DNA of 64,000 nucleotides from Liolophura sinensis (GCF_032854445.1 NC_088303.1:12219501-12283500), one strand, 5' to 3'; positions 1 to 13,218 are shown, counted from the stretch's first letter. The notes: a model not told the origin generated them from the letters alone. Made by a program: numbers and translations.

Positions 1-188
1 ACTTGCTCTCAAGTTCAGAATTTGTGTCCATTTGGAACATTTTGAGAAAAAGTTATCATTTCACGGTTGGCCATCTTCTGCGTCTCTGGTGGGTTGTTAC
101 ACAGCCATATGTTAAAAGCATTATGGACCGTTTATATATTGCACAAACACCATGTTTAGATCGTATAAGCGAGCCTGCTTCATGTTAG

Positions 189-2078
189 AAGGAGACGAAC
201 ATGTATGCATCACAGACCTACTTAATCTTCACACAATCGAGGTAATTAGGATGGCTTAAATTTTGCCTGACCAATTCCAAGGGATTTTCGTTTCACAGTA
301 TAATAAAACTGAAGCGCAAAATGTTCAAAAATGTAATTTTATATAGTTACCTGTCTACACAGTTTTATATTGCTAGGTAGTTCTTATACGAAAATGAATT
401 AAAATGTAACTGTTCGGTATGCATTCGTTTACATAATGTCAGTACAAACATTACAATCATTCGTTAAACATCGAATTCATATAGTTTACGAAAGATTCCA
501 GTACTTAAATCCCTGTGTGAAAGTCTTAACAACTTTTCACATGATGAGGTTTCTAGTTAACTCTGTCCTTTTGTCAGTCCATTAAATGTCTTGATTTTTC
601 TGGAATTTGCTGATGGTTTGAATAAAACAGTTTTCCCCTCAGGTAATATATGTACATCTATGTGGGTTTCATTTTAATAAAGCCCTATTGTCTCGTGTAT
701 ATAAATAGTCCCAAATCAAAACATTTATTTGGCTTATATATATCAGCATTATCAGTAGAAATTTACCGTTACTAAACAGAGTATTTCCGCACTTGCCTTC
801 TCGAGAAATTTCAAATAAAGAAATATGAAAGAACTTCAAGAATAGTTGTTTTCTCATAGAGCTTTTACAACAGATATTTTTTTCCTCGTCAGATTTTACC
901 TTCCTATGCTTTTGTACAACAGAATTATTGGTTGTACATCTAATAATATCGTGTGAAATATTTTGTGATGTAAAGAATTTGTCACCACTACAAATACATA
1001 CAACCTCATTCTATTTCCCTTCTGATTACGTTTGTAAGTTTATATCTACAGGTACAAGTATAATGTATCATTGATATAATCATGTTTGCAATAGATTTTT
1101 ATAGTTCATAATGAATGCTGTAAAAAAAAATATTCTTCAACGAGTGTGTCAAGCTACGTAATATCTATAATTTTAATTCGATGGAAACTTATTGGTAATT
1201 AATTGTGAACAAATGGGAAAAGCATTATATAAGTACTGAATATAAATCCGAGTGTCACACTAGTTACTGCTAATAGTTATTTTATCAATGTCAACTGTTT
1301 TGTATGAGCATAAAGAGGCTCTGCCATCCCGAACCTACAAGTTTTCATTGCCGTACATGACAAGGGTGTTAAATATCCGTCTGATCTTCATCCATTATAA
1401 GCCTAAGCGGATGGATATATTCATTTAAAGTGAAAACCACATGAAATCCGCATACGCAGTACATGCCTATATGTAGATTTTGTCTAGGTATATGGGAAAT
1501 TGTATACACGTAAACAAGTGATATTTTTAAAAATTGAAATCTATCACTTCTCCCCCCCCCCCCCCCCCAGTCCATCTTTATATGACCATTCAGCATAGCT
1601 GTATGATTTGGACCCATGTTTGTACTATCGCTATACAGACGGTTGTATATGCCAAAGTGACGTTTTAAGAAGACAGCGATTTTGTCTACAATCGTGTTGT
1701 TCTGATCATTTGAATTTGAAAATGCAAGTAAATTCGCACTGTACCATAACTCAGTCATTGGGTTGTGAATTGCGTTACACCAATAGACCTGCATATCATA
1801 AGGACAAAATGATATCCTGTTCCTTATTAAATTCTTGGAGTATTATTGGAATCCTTTTTCTAGCCCAGCGGGGGGTCGGGCCTAAGCTATAATGTGGGAA
1901 TGTATATAATTATTTGGCATATAGACAAATACAAATTTACCCGAAGTGAAAAGTGATTTTGGGCGAATAAATGCCATGGAGACTTTTTTTTCATCTCAGG
2001 ATAGGTACCAGAAAAATGAAAAGATGGTGAAATAATGTTGAAAACTGTGAACTTTGAAATTCTTCACATTGATCACAC
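189..2078. other. No gene seen
   Basis: AT-rich non-coding DNA with a poly(C) tract near 1552. Frames here are short and of unlikely composition. Confidence 0.6.
1552..1569 (+). repeat. Poly(C) tract
   Basis: A run of about 17 C residues. Similar G runs occur at 36903-36920 and 37577-37591. Confidence 0.9.
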
Positions 2079-2206
2079 GTGAGAAGTTTGTTACAACCAT
2101 GTGATGCCATGGGTGGTTTTAATAGATACAGAGATGGAGAGAGAGACTATTTTATGGAATTTGGTAACTTATCCCATTCTCGAGGACCTTTTACAATCAA
2201 TGAGAT

Positions 2207-2302
2207 ATGCACCCACCATAATGCTGGCTGCTGTTGTATAAGTGAAATATTCTTGCGTATGGCGTAAAACACCAGTCAAATAAATAAATAAATAAATAAA
2301 TA
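2207..2302 (+). mobile_element. SINE family A, 3' end
   Basis: The tail-side part of the SINE is present, from CACCATAATGCTGG through GCGTAAAACACCAGTCA to (AAAT)n. The head is missing. Confidence 0.8.
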
Positions 2303-2835
2303 AGATATTAGGATGAATTGTTGATTGAATGCCGTGTCAAGTAGAGTTATGTACATCAGCAGGTGATTGAAAAGTGCATATTAAAGTGTAAACGTGACAC
2401 TGAAATATATTTCTTACAAGAGCCCTCAACACATGGTCATAACACAATTGCTTGACCAAGGAAAAAGATATTGAAAGGTTAGAATGTCACAAGAATAAAA
2501 CAAACAAATAGTTTACGAAACTTAACTAGAACCTAACCTAATTGTTTTTCTGATTTTAATGGTGAATTGAGGGCGAAGCATGAAGGATTTCCATGGCATG
2601 TTAGAGGTTATACAGCAACCGACTCTGGCATAATGACGGTATAATTATAACATCTGCATGGGCGAGTGTACGGGTAAAGGACATTTTATCCCGTGCAAGG
2701 TGGGGTTTTTTTTTGTCCAACTTCTCATGGCAGTATTTCAATATAACTTTTAGCTCGTTTCTAATTATATATACTGTGGGTTCAACCGAAGTGAAATAAA
2801 TGAAAAAACGGAAGTCATTAGTAAAATTCTTATAC

Positions 2836-2965
2836 TTATTTATTTATTTATTTGATTGGTGTTTTACGCCGTACTCAGGGACATTTCACTTATACGACGG
2901 CGACCAGCATTATGGTGGGAGGAAACGAGGCAGAGCCCCATGGGAAAAGTCCACGACCATCCGTT
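2836..2965 (-). mobile_element. SINE family A, 3' end
   Basis: The reverse-oriented tail half starts at TTTATTTATTTATTTG and runs through GTGTTTTACGCCGTACTC to CCACGACCATCCG, where similarity stops. The 21-bp minisatellite begins about 115 bases further on. Confidence 0.8.
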
Positions 2966-3079
2966 TAAATTCTCTTGAGTGAAGCATCTCATTTTCAAAT
3001 AAGTTTTGTTGGAAAATTAAACACGCGAACTGAAAACAGGTCTGAGAGATACATTCTGACAGGCAGCTGCGCGAAAACA

Positions 3080-3213
3080 CCCCGCTTAACTCCAAAAATA
3101 ACCCGCTTAACTGCAAAAAATGTCCCGCTTAACAACAAAAATGTCCCGCTTAACTGCAAAAATGTCCCGCTGAACAACACAAAGGTCCCACTGAACAACA
3201 CAAAGGTCCCCTG
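3080..3213 (+). repeat. 21-bp minisatellite
   Basis: About six units of the form CCCGCTTAACTGCAAAAATGT, the last ones changing to CCCACTGAACAACACAAAGG. It creates chance frames on both strands. Confidence 0.9.
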
Positions 3214-3469
3214 AAATTACTTGATGGTAGAGAAAAGCTGTTGGTCGGCATGAAGTTAAAATGTACAGAAAACAATGACTAGGTTCTGGCGCACAGCCCT
3301 GGCGTGCGAGACTAATGGTGCTCAAGCAGCACTGGAAGTCATGTATTGCATGACGACATAGAGCAGACCTATGTGGAAACGATCCAGCGAAAATATTAAT
3401 CCAGTGCGAAAAGGTGTTCCGAAAATGCTGTCTATATATAGTATGTTTATAAGCTATCCTCATTTTATG

Positions 3470-6260
3470 TTATAGCAATTCGTCGATAGATTAAGGTGTT
3501 AATCTGTGGGAACGTTATCAGATATGGCACTAAATATCAGTTTTGCGGGGATAAAACGTACAGGGGATGCTATCGCCGTGATGAAATTGTCATTGACAAA
3601 TAAAGTTAAATTCAGTGATAAGACATAGTACGGACAAATACATGTACATTTGCACATATCGGATGTCAAAATATTTTCTATTTACAAATTTTTGACTTCG
3701 ACAGAAACCGATGTTGTCACTACATGTCTATGTATAGCTGCACAAAATGGCGGAAGCTGTTTCCCTGTTTAATGTGGCAAAGGCTGGGATAATATTTTGG
3801 AAACTCGACGTCTCAATGTCAACAATTCTTTCTCAAGTCCAAAACAGTTTTAATAGTGTGTACATAACAGAGCGACTCTAAGGAAACATTTGAACCGGGG
3901 ATGTTTCCTATTTTACGGAGTTTTTCGTAGTGAAGTTGTTACTCTCTCCCTGCAACACCCTTTTGGCAATAATCATTTGATACGTGTTAAGCTGTCAAAC
4001 TATTTCAACAAATCGTTTGTATCCACGTAAGAGTTGTTTGGCAAATACATGTCAGTGTAGACAACATGGGACTGTGAGAGTTGCACTCTATGGTTGTGTA
4101 GTAGATTGACACTGGTTGTTTTGTAAGCTTTTCAGTACCGGTATTGGAGGTTATGTGGGCTTTCATCTAGCCGTATCTCCAGTAAAAGAAGCAAAATAAC
4201 TGGATGTTTTAAACACAGAAGCCTTAATTGATAGAAATGTTTCACGCCCTCCTTTGAACTATTATATAAGAACAGCATAACTATAGTTTTAACAGCAAAA
4301 TATTTTTTGTCGCTCCTTTTCCCCCTGAAGCGATAAGGCGTTGTACTGTCTGTGTCATCGTCATGACTGCAGCATTCCGTGTTAGTAATACAACCGACGA
4401 CTGATCACAAGTTGTCGCTCAGGCTCTCTTTGCATATGGAAGCATATTTCGCCTCTAAGTAAACAGACCATACTAGTTCATATGCATTTTTCACTTTGTG
4501 CCAATGCCCTGAAGGTAATAGGCTGTGAAAATAAACATAGCGTGGCTTAGTGTAGATAAACACACATCTTTGTGGACTAGGGAGGATGCAATGACGAAAT
4601 GAAGTAGTTTATCTGAGAGACCTATATAGCGCGTGAAATGAGTTCCCAGACGTTCCTCCAGCATGTAGAGCTGCACATTAGTCAATCTACTCAACGTAAC
4701 ACATTTGTTGTGTAGATAGAGATTTTTTTTGTATTTTTACTCCATATTTTGCTTTTCATCCTAAATCGTTTATGCAATAGGAAATTTAATATTATGAAGT
4801 AGGGCCTATGCGGAGAAATACGTTTCCTTAGTATTTAGTATATATATAGTTTGTAACCGAGGACAAGAGACAAACCAGTAAGGGTACAAGATCGTAAACA
4901 ACTGGATGGAGTGACGATAAATCATACAAACGGGTGAAAATGAATCCATCTTGAATATTATCCTTAATGCTCTTGACATATAGTTTATATCCTGAACATG
5001 AAGAAAACGGCTTTCGGTGCATGTTTAGGCCTACTGTTTTGCTAATCAATGCATAATACACAGTTGTTATTTTTTCGGTTAAAATTGACAACTAATCTTT
5101 TTGTTCTTCACCAGGTGATCATGTGATGTCACGTTTTATGAAGAAGGTGCTTCATCATATTTACGTCATAGTTCATCTGTGACATCAGATCCGTCTTAAC
5201 AGATGACGTAATCTTTGATGGAACCGTCAGAATTCATTGGAGGGCAGAAGAGGGGAACACAGATATTCTCTTTGTTGCGTTATAAGGCTCGTGACTGGAG
5301 TGATCTTGGTTGACAGACATCAGTATTGCTGCAGTTCACTTGTCATGGATGAAAACGCGGACAACAGTCATGGTGTAAAGGAAGTGCTACAAGTCCCTGG
5401 ACTTCAGCTCCCCCATTGTTGCTAAGGGATTCCTAGCGGCCACCCCATGCTCTAACCGCTAATCAGAGGTGAATAACTCATCGTCATCTTGGGTCATCCA
5501 GGGGTGAATAATTGACACGATCATCAGCAGTCACATCATCTTGAAACGATATAGTCAATTGTGAATGGGCCCAGTAGTGATACTACATACCGTGAGCAAC
5601 TGTGAAACAATCAAGCAAAGTTTTCACGCAGGGACGCATTTGTTGATTTTCGGAGGAAATGATAAACTGTACGTTATCTGTACGTAATCAGAGTGCATTT
5701 TTTTGTGTTTTGTTCCAAGAAGCCTGGTATAGTGAGGAAATGTGAACAGGGTAATTTATGAAACTGTTTGATAAATGTTTTCTAAATTTCAAGATTGTCT
5801 TCTATGCATTTTTTTATGACGTTTGGGGGTGTGGAGTACGTACCGTACTAATTAGTGGAACTAAATTTTCTCTGATCGATAAATCGATGTTACGTTTACA
5901 GGTTGTGGTATCGTGTCAAAATATATATGAAACTTTCAGATAACTTTGTAAGCGCTGTTTCCAGTTTCTGGTACCATACTGAGGCTCAGGCTTGATATGT
6001 TCCGGAGAATACATTCAGTATATTTCTAGCATGTGTTTTAAGCCTTTTAACTGGTATGCTGGTCGTTTTTATATTCATGAAAAAGGAAACAATGTTCATA
6101 AATTGTCCCTCTATCCAGTTATCAAGAACGTAACCATCAGTTTGCAAAATGTCTACTAAATCAGTTTTAGTGTAACATATACCAGGTGTTAATGTTTGAT
6201 AGGCCAGAGGTAATGAGTGTAGGCTGTACAGGCATACGACGCTGAACTATTTATTTCCTG
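3470..6260. other. No gene seen
   Basis: Non-coding apart from the CRE-like cluster near 5124. Confidence 0.55.
5124..5211. promoter_or_regulatory. Cluster of CRE-like sites
   Basis: TGATGTCA (5124-5131), TTACGTCA (5161-5168), TGACATCA (5180-5187) and TGACGTAA (5204-5211) lie within 90 bases; the second and fourth are reverse complements. These are CREB/AP-1-type motifs. No promoter or first exon could be identified next to them. Confidence 0.3.
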
Positions 6261-6344
6261 CTGTTGAATTCATTGTCATTCATAATAGTTGTTCAAATAA
6301 AACCTATTTCCAACAAAAACTCATTTTATATGTCTCACGCATGG

Positions 6345-6545
6345 TCACGTTCATTCCTGGGCCAGATTCGCCTTGTACAGCCACGTTCAATCCTGTGGCA
6401 ATCATGTCTCGCACGATTACGCTCATTCCTTAGTCAGAAGCGCCTCGTACGTGCACGCCCATTCCTGAGTCAGATATGCATTGTACGAATACGTTCATTC
6501 CTGAGTCAGATGTGCATCGTACAGCCACGCTCATTCCTGAGTCAG
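6345..6545 (+). repeat. 36-bp minisatellite
   Basis: Five to six units contain CATTCCTGAGTCAGAT followed by GTGCATCGTACAGCCACG. The 36-base period keeps a frame open (6264-6662), which I regard as non-coding. A SINE tail abuts it. Confidence 0.85.
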
Positions 6546-6635
6546 TTTATTTGTTTTATTTATTTGACTGGTGGTTTACGCCGTACTCAAGAATATTTCG
6601 TATATACGACAACGCCCAGCTTTATGTTAGCAGCG
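6544..6635 (-). mobile_element. SINE family A, short 3' fragment
   Basis: TTTATTTATTTGACTGGTGG and the following TACGCCGTACTCAAGAATAT identify the tail end. It directly follows the 36-bp minisatellite. Confidence 0.7.
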
Positions 6636-7811
6636 CTAGTCCAAGAAGTCAGATCTGTCTAGTGTCTGGTCTGACGCGTGACATGCCGTTCCAAAGAGGT
6701 GTCAGTATTGGAACAAGTTTGACACGGCGTAAATAGGCTTGAAAGCGGCGTCACTCCGTATGCAAGGTTTGTCAACACTTAGAGAGGCATGATGTTTGCG
6801 GAGAGGACAAATCAGTGTCATTTCACGCCTATACCAACCTCTCAGAGTTGTAGTGTCATAGTACTGATGGAGGAGATTTTCGTAGATTTCTGCGAACGTC
6901 AAAATTGCTGGAAAGATGGCTTTGGATGAGGAAAGGCCGAGGCTGATTGACCTAGTTGGGTGGAAGCCATGTTCCGGTTAATTAGACATTGGCCAATCAG
7001 CTGGCATGTTCTAATCGGACTTGTCTGAAGCGGTGGTCAGGTACATATACCAGATGTAACGTCCAACAATATGCTCATTGATGGTCTTCATTTTCTTTTA
7101 CGGCTCAAGTGATGTAAAGACTGAGAGTCAAGAACATGTTGATGAAAACAAAACAAGGATGATGACAACCAAACTAGTTGGTAAAGTGGAACATGGAGTC
7201 GTGCTCGAATGGAGCTCGCGTGGAAGTGGCTGCGACTTCAACTCAGAAAGGATGTTAAAGACACCGATTCCACAATATCCATGTACCAGACTACTTCAGT
7301 GAAGTTAAATAACGGTTTGTTGAAAAAAAAGGAGAATAGCTTGCTTTATTAAGGTCATAACAATCTATAATATCTTAACCTCTTACCTATATTGACCTGT
7401 TGAGTCAAGCCTCACTGGATTAATGGAAAGCACGTTTTGTAAGTATAGGTTGGTAACGTGCAGTGACATTTAGGTGTTCTGTGCATGAAAGATACGTGTC
7501 CTTTACCGTATAAAACACAGGGAACAAGCAGATTGTTCCCAGCCTCGTTGCGTCACCAGGAAAATGGAAAACATAAATAGCCAGCGGAATTTGTTAAAAT
7601 TTGACCCGTATTCACGGTTCTGCTTTGTTTGGATACACTCACTTTTCAACAACAACCTGTTACGGTCATTTTCATTGGTCATTCTGGGTTATGTTAACTA
7701 AACATCCAATTTGTGAGCTCTTTCAGACGAAGAAGGCTACGGGCTTATGCATGAGGAGAATAATGCAAGCGCCAATATATGTGAAAACTGAGAGATTAAG
7801 GCACACAGCTA

Positions 7812-7900
7812 ATTATTCATTTATTTGATTGGTGCTTTATGTCATACACTCAAGAATATTTTACACCTATGACTGTGGTCGAATTTATTGCCACCGAACA
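7812..7900 (-). mobile_element. SINE family A, diverged 3' fragment
   Basis: TCATTTATTTGATTGGTGCT followed by ACTCAAGAATATTTTACACC marks an old copy with many substitutions. Confidence 0.6.
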
Positions 7901-8592
7901 TCGACTCCAGGATCAGATGAAATTTACTTAAGAAAATCAAGACAGACACTATGTGTATCGCGAACTAACATGTACAGGTCGAACTTAATCGAACTCTCCA
8001 AGAGATATTTTGACACCACGTTTATAACAGCGAAGGATACAGCAACTATAGTTGTTTCTGCGTTTTTTGTTCTCACCCGGATGTGGAATGGAAGGAATGC
8101 TTGTGTTTTTACCTACCTGATTTTACCTACCATCAGCCATGAATGTTGACAACATATGCGTGTTATTGTTCTTTGCTGCGCATTCGTTATAGTCTTTGGT
8201 TAGATTCTGGGATACTTATTAAAGGAGAAGAAAATGTAAATATCAAACAAATACCAATGAAAAGAGTATGCATTTCCTCGTAGGTGCATGCGATAAAAAA
8301 ATTTTAACATATACCTCAAGTTGATAAATTATATATGAAGTCAACGCCAAAAGCCGTTGTGGGCGACTCCATTTTGTGTTAGTAGGAGAATTGTCGTCGG
8401 AATCCGCCAAAGTGCAGTTCGTACATTTCCGGTAGAACTCTTCTTCCCAGAAGGTAGCGAACAGTACAGTTCGTTTTCTGCTGGACGATCGGGACACCGG
8501 AATATTGGACGTAGGTTCTGAGTTTACACGAACAAGCCGGCAGTTTTAACGACTCGCATTGGCTGAGAGGCATAAATTACAGGGTGTTAAAG

Positions 8593-8721
8593 ATGGAGGG
8601 CGCGATGGACTCAGCGATTGAAACCAGCTTTTTCGTTTTCAGTATTTACGTGTATGGCGCGGAAAATCGCAAAATTATGCAGCAGGCACCACCAGAAAAA
8701 TGTGCTCTTTTAAGCTTATAG
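8593..8721 (+). CDS. Possible 42-residue small ORF
   Basis: An ATG in fair context (AAAGATGG) opens 42 codons, starting MEGAMDSAIETSFFVFSIYV, and ends with TAG. The G+C-richer segment upstream (8340-8590) has an AT element (CATAAATTA) about 30 bases before the start, so this could be a first exon, but nothing further supports it. A SINE follows at 8863. Confidence 0.18.
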   Translation: MEGAMDSAIETSFFVFSIYVYGAENRKIMQQAPPEKCALLSL

Positions 8722-8862
8722 TGTCATTTTTTTCTCCTTTAATATTCGTCTGCTGTCGAGTATTGTGGATATGTTGTTTCTGTCATTTTGTTCAAGGCAA
8801 CATACGTATCTATATGCGAAGTGTCTGACTTGATAAAATTTCAATGAACAGCTCAAATAAGG

Positions 8863-9120
8863 CAGGGGTGCTCCGTGGCCGAGGTCGTTAGCGTGCCAGC
8901 GCAGAGCAATGAGCCATGAGCCTCTCACTAATGCTGTCGCTGCGAGTTCACGTTCCTCTTTGTTCCTATGTGGGAAGGTAATCCAGCGGATGGTCGTGGT
9001 TTTCCCCCCGGCTACGTCCGGTTTCCTCTCACCATAATGCTGGCCACCGCTGTATAAGTGAAATGTTCGTGAATACCGCGTAAAACACCAATCAGATAAA
9101 TAAATACATAAATCAGTCAA
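8863..9120 (+). mobile_element. Full-length tRNA-derived SINE (family A)
   Basis: This is the best copy of the family. The head has a box A-like GTGGCCGAGGTCG (8875-8887) and a box B-like GAGTTCACGTTCC (8944-8956), as in tRNA genes. The body follows, and the tail ends in AAATAAATACATAAAT. A perfect 10-bp target-site duplication, TCAAATAAGG, flanks it at 8853-8862 and 9121-9130, which shows retroposition. I recognise the body (CACCATAATGCTGGCC, GGCGTAAAACACCAATCA in related copies) as a widespread molluscan SINE. Confidence 0.9.
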
Positions 9121-9359
9121 TCAAATAAGGTATATATTGCGGACTGCAGGCGAACTGTACACGATATAGCTGTGAGATGAAGGACAAAATTTAATTGTTC
9201 CCACAGCAACTACATACATGATCTCAATTAAATGGCCCCATGAGGATATCCTTACATATATGTGTGTTTATTTGTATAATCACACCTTTGTTAATCTCTT
9301 CCTCCTGAGAGCAAACAAAGAGTTCGAATGAAGTCAAAATACATAACAGCCTCTTTCAA

Positions 9360-9490
9360 CAATATTTGTTTATTTGATTGGTGTTTTACGTCATACTCAA
9401 GAATATTTCACATATACAACGGCGGCCAGCAGAGGCCGAAGGAAACCCACGACTACCTGCAGGTTGTTGGCAGACCTTTCCACGTACGGC
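9360..9490 (-). mobile_element. SINE family A, 3' half
   Basis: TGTTTATTTGATTGGTGTTT, then the GGCGGCCAGCA and CCCACGACTACCTGCAGG blocks, show the tail half. An internal deletion removes the CATTATGGTGG stretch. Confidence 0.8.
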
Positions 9491-9683
9491 TTTCAACAAT
9501 AGGTATAACGTATAACGTAAATGTATATAATGCAAAACAAGGAATAAGAGCGACTGAGCTAATATATAATGGCAGAACAAATCGGTCGCATGCGCATTTT
9601 TTCTCTACCGCTTATGTATAATGTGAAAGCGGTAACGCGTTTAAGCTCTGGTTCTATGCACGTAAAATCCAAGTTTCATATGG

Positions 9684-9987
9684 AACGCCTCGGAATGGCA
9701 TAATGAACACCTCAGTGTGCTGTAATGAACACCTCAGAGTGCTGTAATGAACACCTCAGAGTGCAATACTGAACATATCAGAGTGAAATAATGAACACCT
9801 CAGAGTGCCATTTTGAAAGGTTCAGAGTGCCATAATGAACACCTCAGAGTGCCATAATGAACATCTCAGAGTGCCATAATGAACGCCTCAGAATGCCATA
9901 ATGAACACTAAAGAGTGCCATTAAGAACAGCCCAGGGTGCCGTAATAAATATCTCAAAGTGCTACAATGAACACCTCAGAGTGCCAT
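9684..9987 (+). repeat. 22-bp minisatellite
   Basis: About thirteen units of the form CATAATGAACACCTCAGAGT plus GC, with scattered substitutions. Confidence 0.9.
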
Positions 9988-10077
9988 GATGAAAACCCGT
10001 AGCCATTCCACGTGTACAATTCGACGAGTCGATGTAAAAAGCTTTTTTAACCAGTCAAATGTTATGAAATTGACAAT

Positions 10078-10115
10078 TTATTTATTTTCACTTTTACGAT
10101 GGCGGTCAGTATTTT
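10078..10115 (-). mobile_element. SINE-like tail fragment
   Basis: TTATTTATTTTCACTTTTAC followed by GATGGCGGTCAGTATT resembles the tail of the GGTCAGG subfamily. It is short and diverged. Confidence 0.35.
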
Positions 10116-11113
10116 GGTTGCGAGCAAACGGTGCTCGCAACTTTGAAGGCAAGCTTCGCAATGCACCCCTCAGTAATACAAAACGCCTCCACGGTACTAA
10201 ACCAAGTGTGTTCTGGTGATTATCATCACCGGATGTGAACGTTCGAACTGTATTCCTTATAAGTATATTCACTCACATTTATAAAATTATATTTAGAGAA
10301 ACATCAACGAAAACAGGAATATCCCCTAGACTTTTTTGGAATGGTTTATAAAGTTGTAGGAATTGTAAAAATCTACCAATTGCGTCAGCTTTCAAATAAA
10401 ACATATTATCTATAATATCAATCAAACATTTCTAAAACCAGAAAATAAAACCAGTTTCTAAATAGCAAGCCTGCTAAAACAGAACAAGGCGAAAAGTTGA
10501 CTTTGTCTAGCGTTTATGACGTGTACAGGCAATAGTTCATACTCTATGATATCATTTATATATAAATATTTCATTTTCTTTTCAAGGAACATAAGATCGC
10601 ATGTCGAGATCACTTAATACATTCTACAGTGCCTAGGTGAAAGGTTTTCCCTCAGATTATAATGTAACAGGCACCGTGGAAAGGTGAGCGCTGCTCACAG
10701 ACGACAGTTTGAGAGAATGCATTCCATCCTACATGAAATATGGCACTTCCTGCTCTCCTGGCTTACACTGTTAATTGCGTTGATAATTCAAAGTGACACA
10801 CGAAGTAAAAGGGTTGGCTGTGTTAATTGCTGGCTTTCTTAACTTTCAGTTCCAGCGGGTCTTGGGCGTTAATCACTCTTTGTGGTTGTTTACACAACAA
10901 CTGTCTTCCCCGTGCAGTACGGAAATTTTCGCCGCTCGCCAGACTTCGGTAGCGTATTCCGAGGGACGAAGCCAGACGAAAACGCCCGCGTTAGCGAGAC
11001 GGAGATGATGTAGCCTTTTCAACAGACGAAGTCCAGATGTGTCTCTTTTCCTTTACTCGATGGCAAAACTGAAATATTTCTGCTGCTTAAGTCCATCTGA
11101 TTTGCTTGAAATG

Positions 11114-11335
11114 CTATTCGTCTGGCAGGTGACGAAAACGAAGATTTACGCGGTGTATGCCATCCTCTGAACGCTGCCATTTCGCCATCAGCTGTGTGTC
11201 CGCCTGACGATTGTGCACTATACCATAGTGGCTGTACACGGCATTCCTTGTTGGTGGAAAATTTATGCGTGTATTTTGGAAGTGGTAAAACGGCATTAAA
11301 GTGTTATTGTATGAGATGCTCTCATGTAATGACAA
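11114..11335 (-). other. Open minus-strand segment, possible exon
   Basis: The frame ends in TAG and its last part reads YSHYGIVHNRQADTQLMAKW, then RSEDGIHRVNLRFRHLPDE. The right half of the frame is AT-rich and probably not coding. A second open stretch lies just downstream on the same strand (about 10910-11020, containing VSLTRAFSSGFVPRNTLPK). There is no family match and no firm splice sites. Confidence 0.2.
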
Positions 11336-11553
11336 CCAGTTAGCATATACTTAACGGCTTATCGCATTCATTCTTTGGTGCTTTTAAACGCCTTTCGAAA
11401 GGTGTTTCTGTCTTACGAAAGATAAATGTTTGAGATATCTCCTAATCTTCTAGGCGGATACCCTTCATCCTCAAGCTGTCACCCATAATTGTTCATTGTT
11501 TTATTTCTTGGAACCCAATCATAAACAGTGTTTCGTACGTGTTAAGATCTCTC

Positions 11554-11692
11554 AGCAACCTACGGATGGTAATGGGTTTCCTCCCTGGTTTTCTCCGCCT
11601 GGTTTTCTCCGACTATAATGCTGACCGCCGTCGTACAAATGAAACATTCTTGAGTACAGCGTAAAACACCAATCAAATAAATAAATAAATAT
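11554..11692 (+). mobile_element. SINE family A, 3' half
   Basis: CTCAGCAACCTACGGATGG, the ATAATGCTGACCGCCGTCGT block and GCGTAAAACACCAATCAAAT identify it. A short internal stretch (TTTTCTCCG) is duplicated. Confidence 0.8.
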
Positions 11693-12717
11693 TTAAAAAC
11701 TGTTTCATTTTTCTGTATCTAGTTATTTCTAATATATTTTCCGAATGCGGTTGTCAGATGTGGCGTTGTTCAGCTCCATATTGTTATTGTTAATACTGAG
11801 GCCAACTTCTCTATGCTAATACCATGAGGTTTTAATTTACCACGACTGTCGTATCCATTACAAAACCCTCTGATAATAAGCATAGGGCCACCCACTTCAG
11901 TCAACCACTTTATACCAGTCTCAATTTGCAACGGTTTGTTCCTAGTCGGATTAAATTAAAGCTACATCTCTCAATATCGCTTTATCTGGCTTGTCTCGGA
12001 ATTTGGACGCCTTATAATTGCTGGTAGAGCACATGCCTGTCTCCGTTTGTGTAGATGCAGACTTTACTTGTATTAACTACTTAATCGGAACCTGGGAATA
12101 TAACCTTAATAAATCTCCTTGCTGCTCTGAGAATATTTGAAATATTTAGACCTACAGTGAAATAATGCGTGTAGAAATAACATTTTAGTCAGAGTATAAT
12201 GCTTAAGGCCATCTGACTGACGAAGGCATCGAGACCTATAGAAAATATTCTCTACACTATATGTGGTTTGTACCATGTCACATTTGAATATGATATGTCA
12301 ATATATATTCCGGAATGTAAAACTATGTCACGAGCAAATGAAGTGGCAAAACGTGTAACAAAAACGTGCATACTTCAGCTGATCAAGTGAGAGTACAGTC
12401 ATCATTTCCGTAAACGGAATCGAAGTTGGTATTGTTGTACTTTTTGTTATAGCAGCAATGTTAAACATTCACTCATTTTAGTTAGGCTACATCAGAAGTC
12501 CATTATATTATTGCATGAAGAAGTTTCTTGAGTGCTCAGTATTAAGGATTGTACGAAAGGGGCTCTACATCGTAAGCACCATTCTTATGGAGGAACAGTT
12601 AAATTATAATCTTGCCTGCGACAACAGTCAGTTGGTCGTATTTCATGACCTGATAGTTAGTATCAAAATCGGTGGGGCTGCTGAGATAAAATTCTCTATT
12701 AAGATTTCCCTTAAGAT

Positions 12718-12967
12718 TTATTTGATTTATTTTATTTTATTGGTGTTTTACGCCGTTCCTAAGAATATTTCACGCATACGACGGCGACCAGCATTATGGT
12801 GGAGGAAACCGGGCAAACCCCAGGGGAAACCCACGACGATCCGCAGGTTGCCAACCAGAAATGAAGCCAACATGAGCTGGACTTTGAACTCACAGCGACC
12901 GCATTGGTGAGAGGCTCTTGGGTCATTGGCCCGCACTGGTACGTCAATCACCTCAGCCAGGGAGGCA
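12718..12967 (-). mobile_element. SINE family A, near full length
   Basis: It runs from the tail TTTATTTGATTTATTTTATT through the body to the head (GAACTCACAGCGACCGCATT, the box B complement) and the box A region near 12950. No clear target-site duplication was found. Confidence 0.85.
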
Positions 12968-13218
12968 CCATTACCCCTAACATTTACCGTCATTATAGCA
13001 GTTTTATAGGCAGAGTAAAGCCTTAACATATGATGTTCAAAACCGATTTCGAATCTTTTTGCAGCCAAAACATAGAGTTAATGTTTAACTGTGCAATTTC
13101 CCAACTAGGAAATTATAACCATGCTGAGCATTAATTAACTGAATTAATTTTAAATTAAATAAGTTTTCTTCTTTTTTCATTTATATTTAATGATTTACAT
13201 ATAAGATCATGGACTGTT

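Noticed and set aside
3107-3463. 118-codon minus-strand frame
   Set aside because: Part is the 21-bp minisatellite; the rest has no protein-like features. A 28-codon plus-strand frame there (MTRFWRTALACETNGAQAAL) is too short to support.
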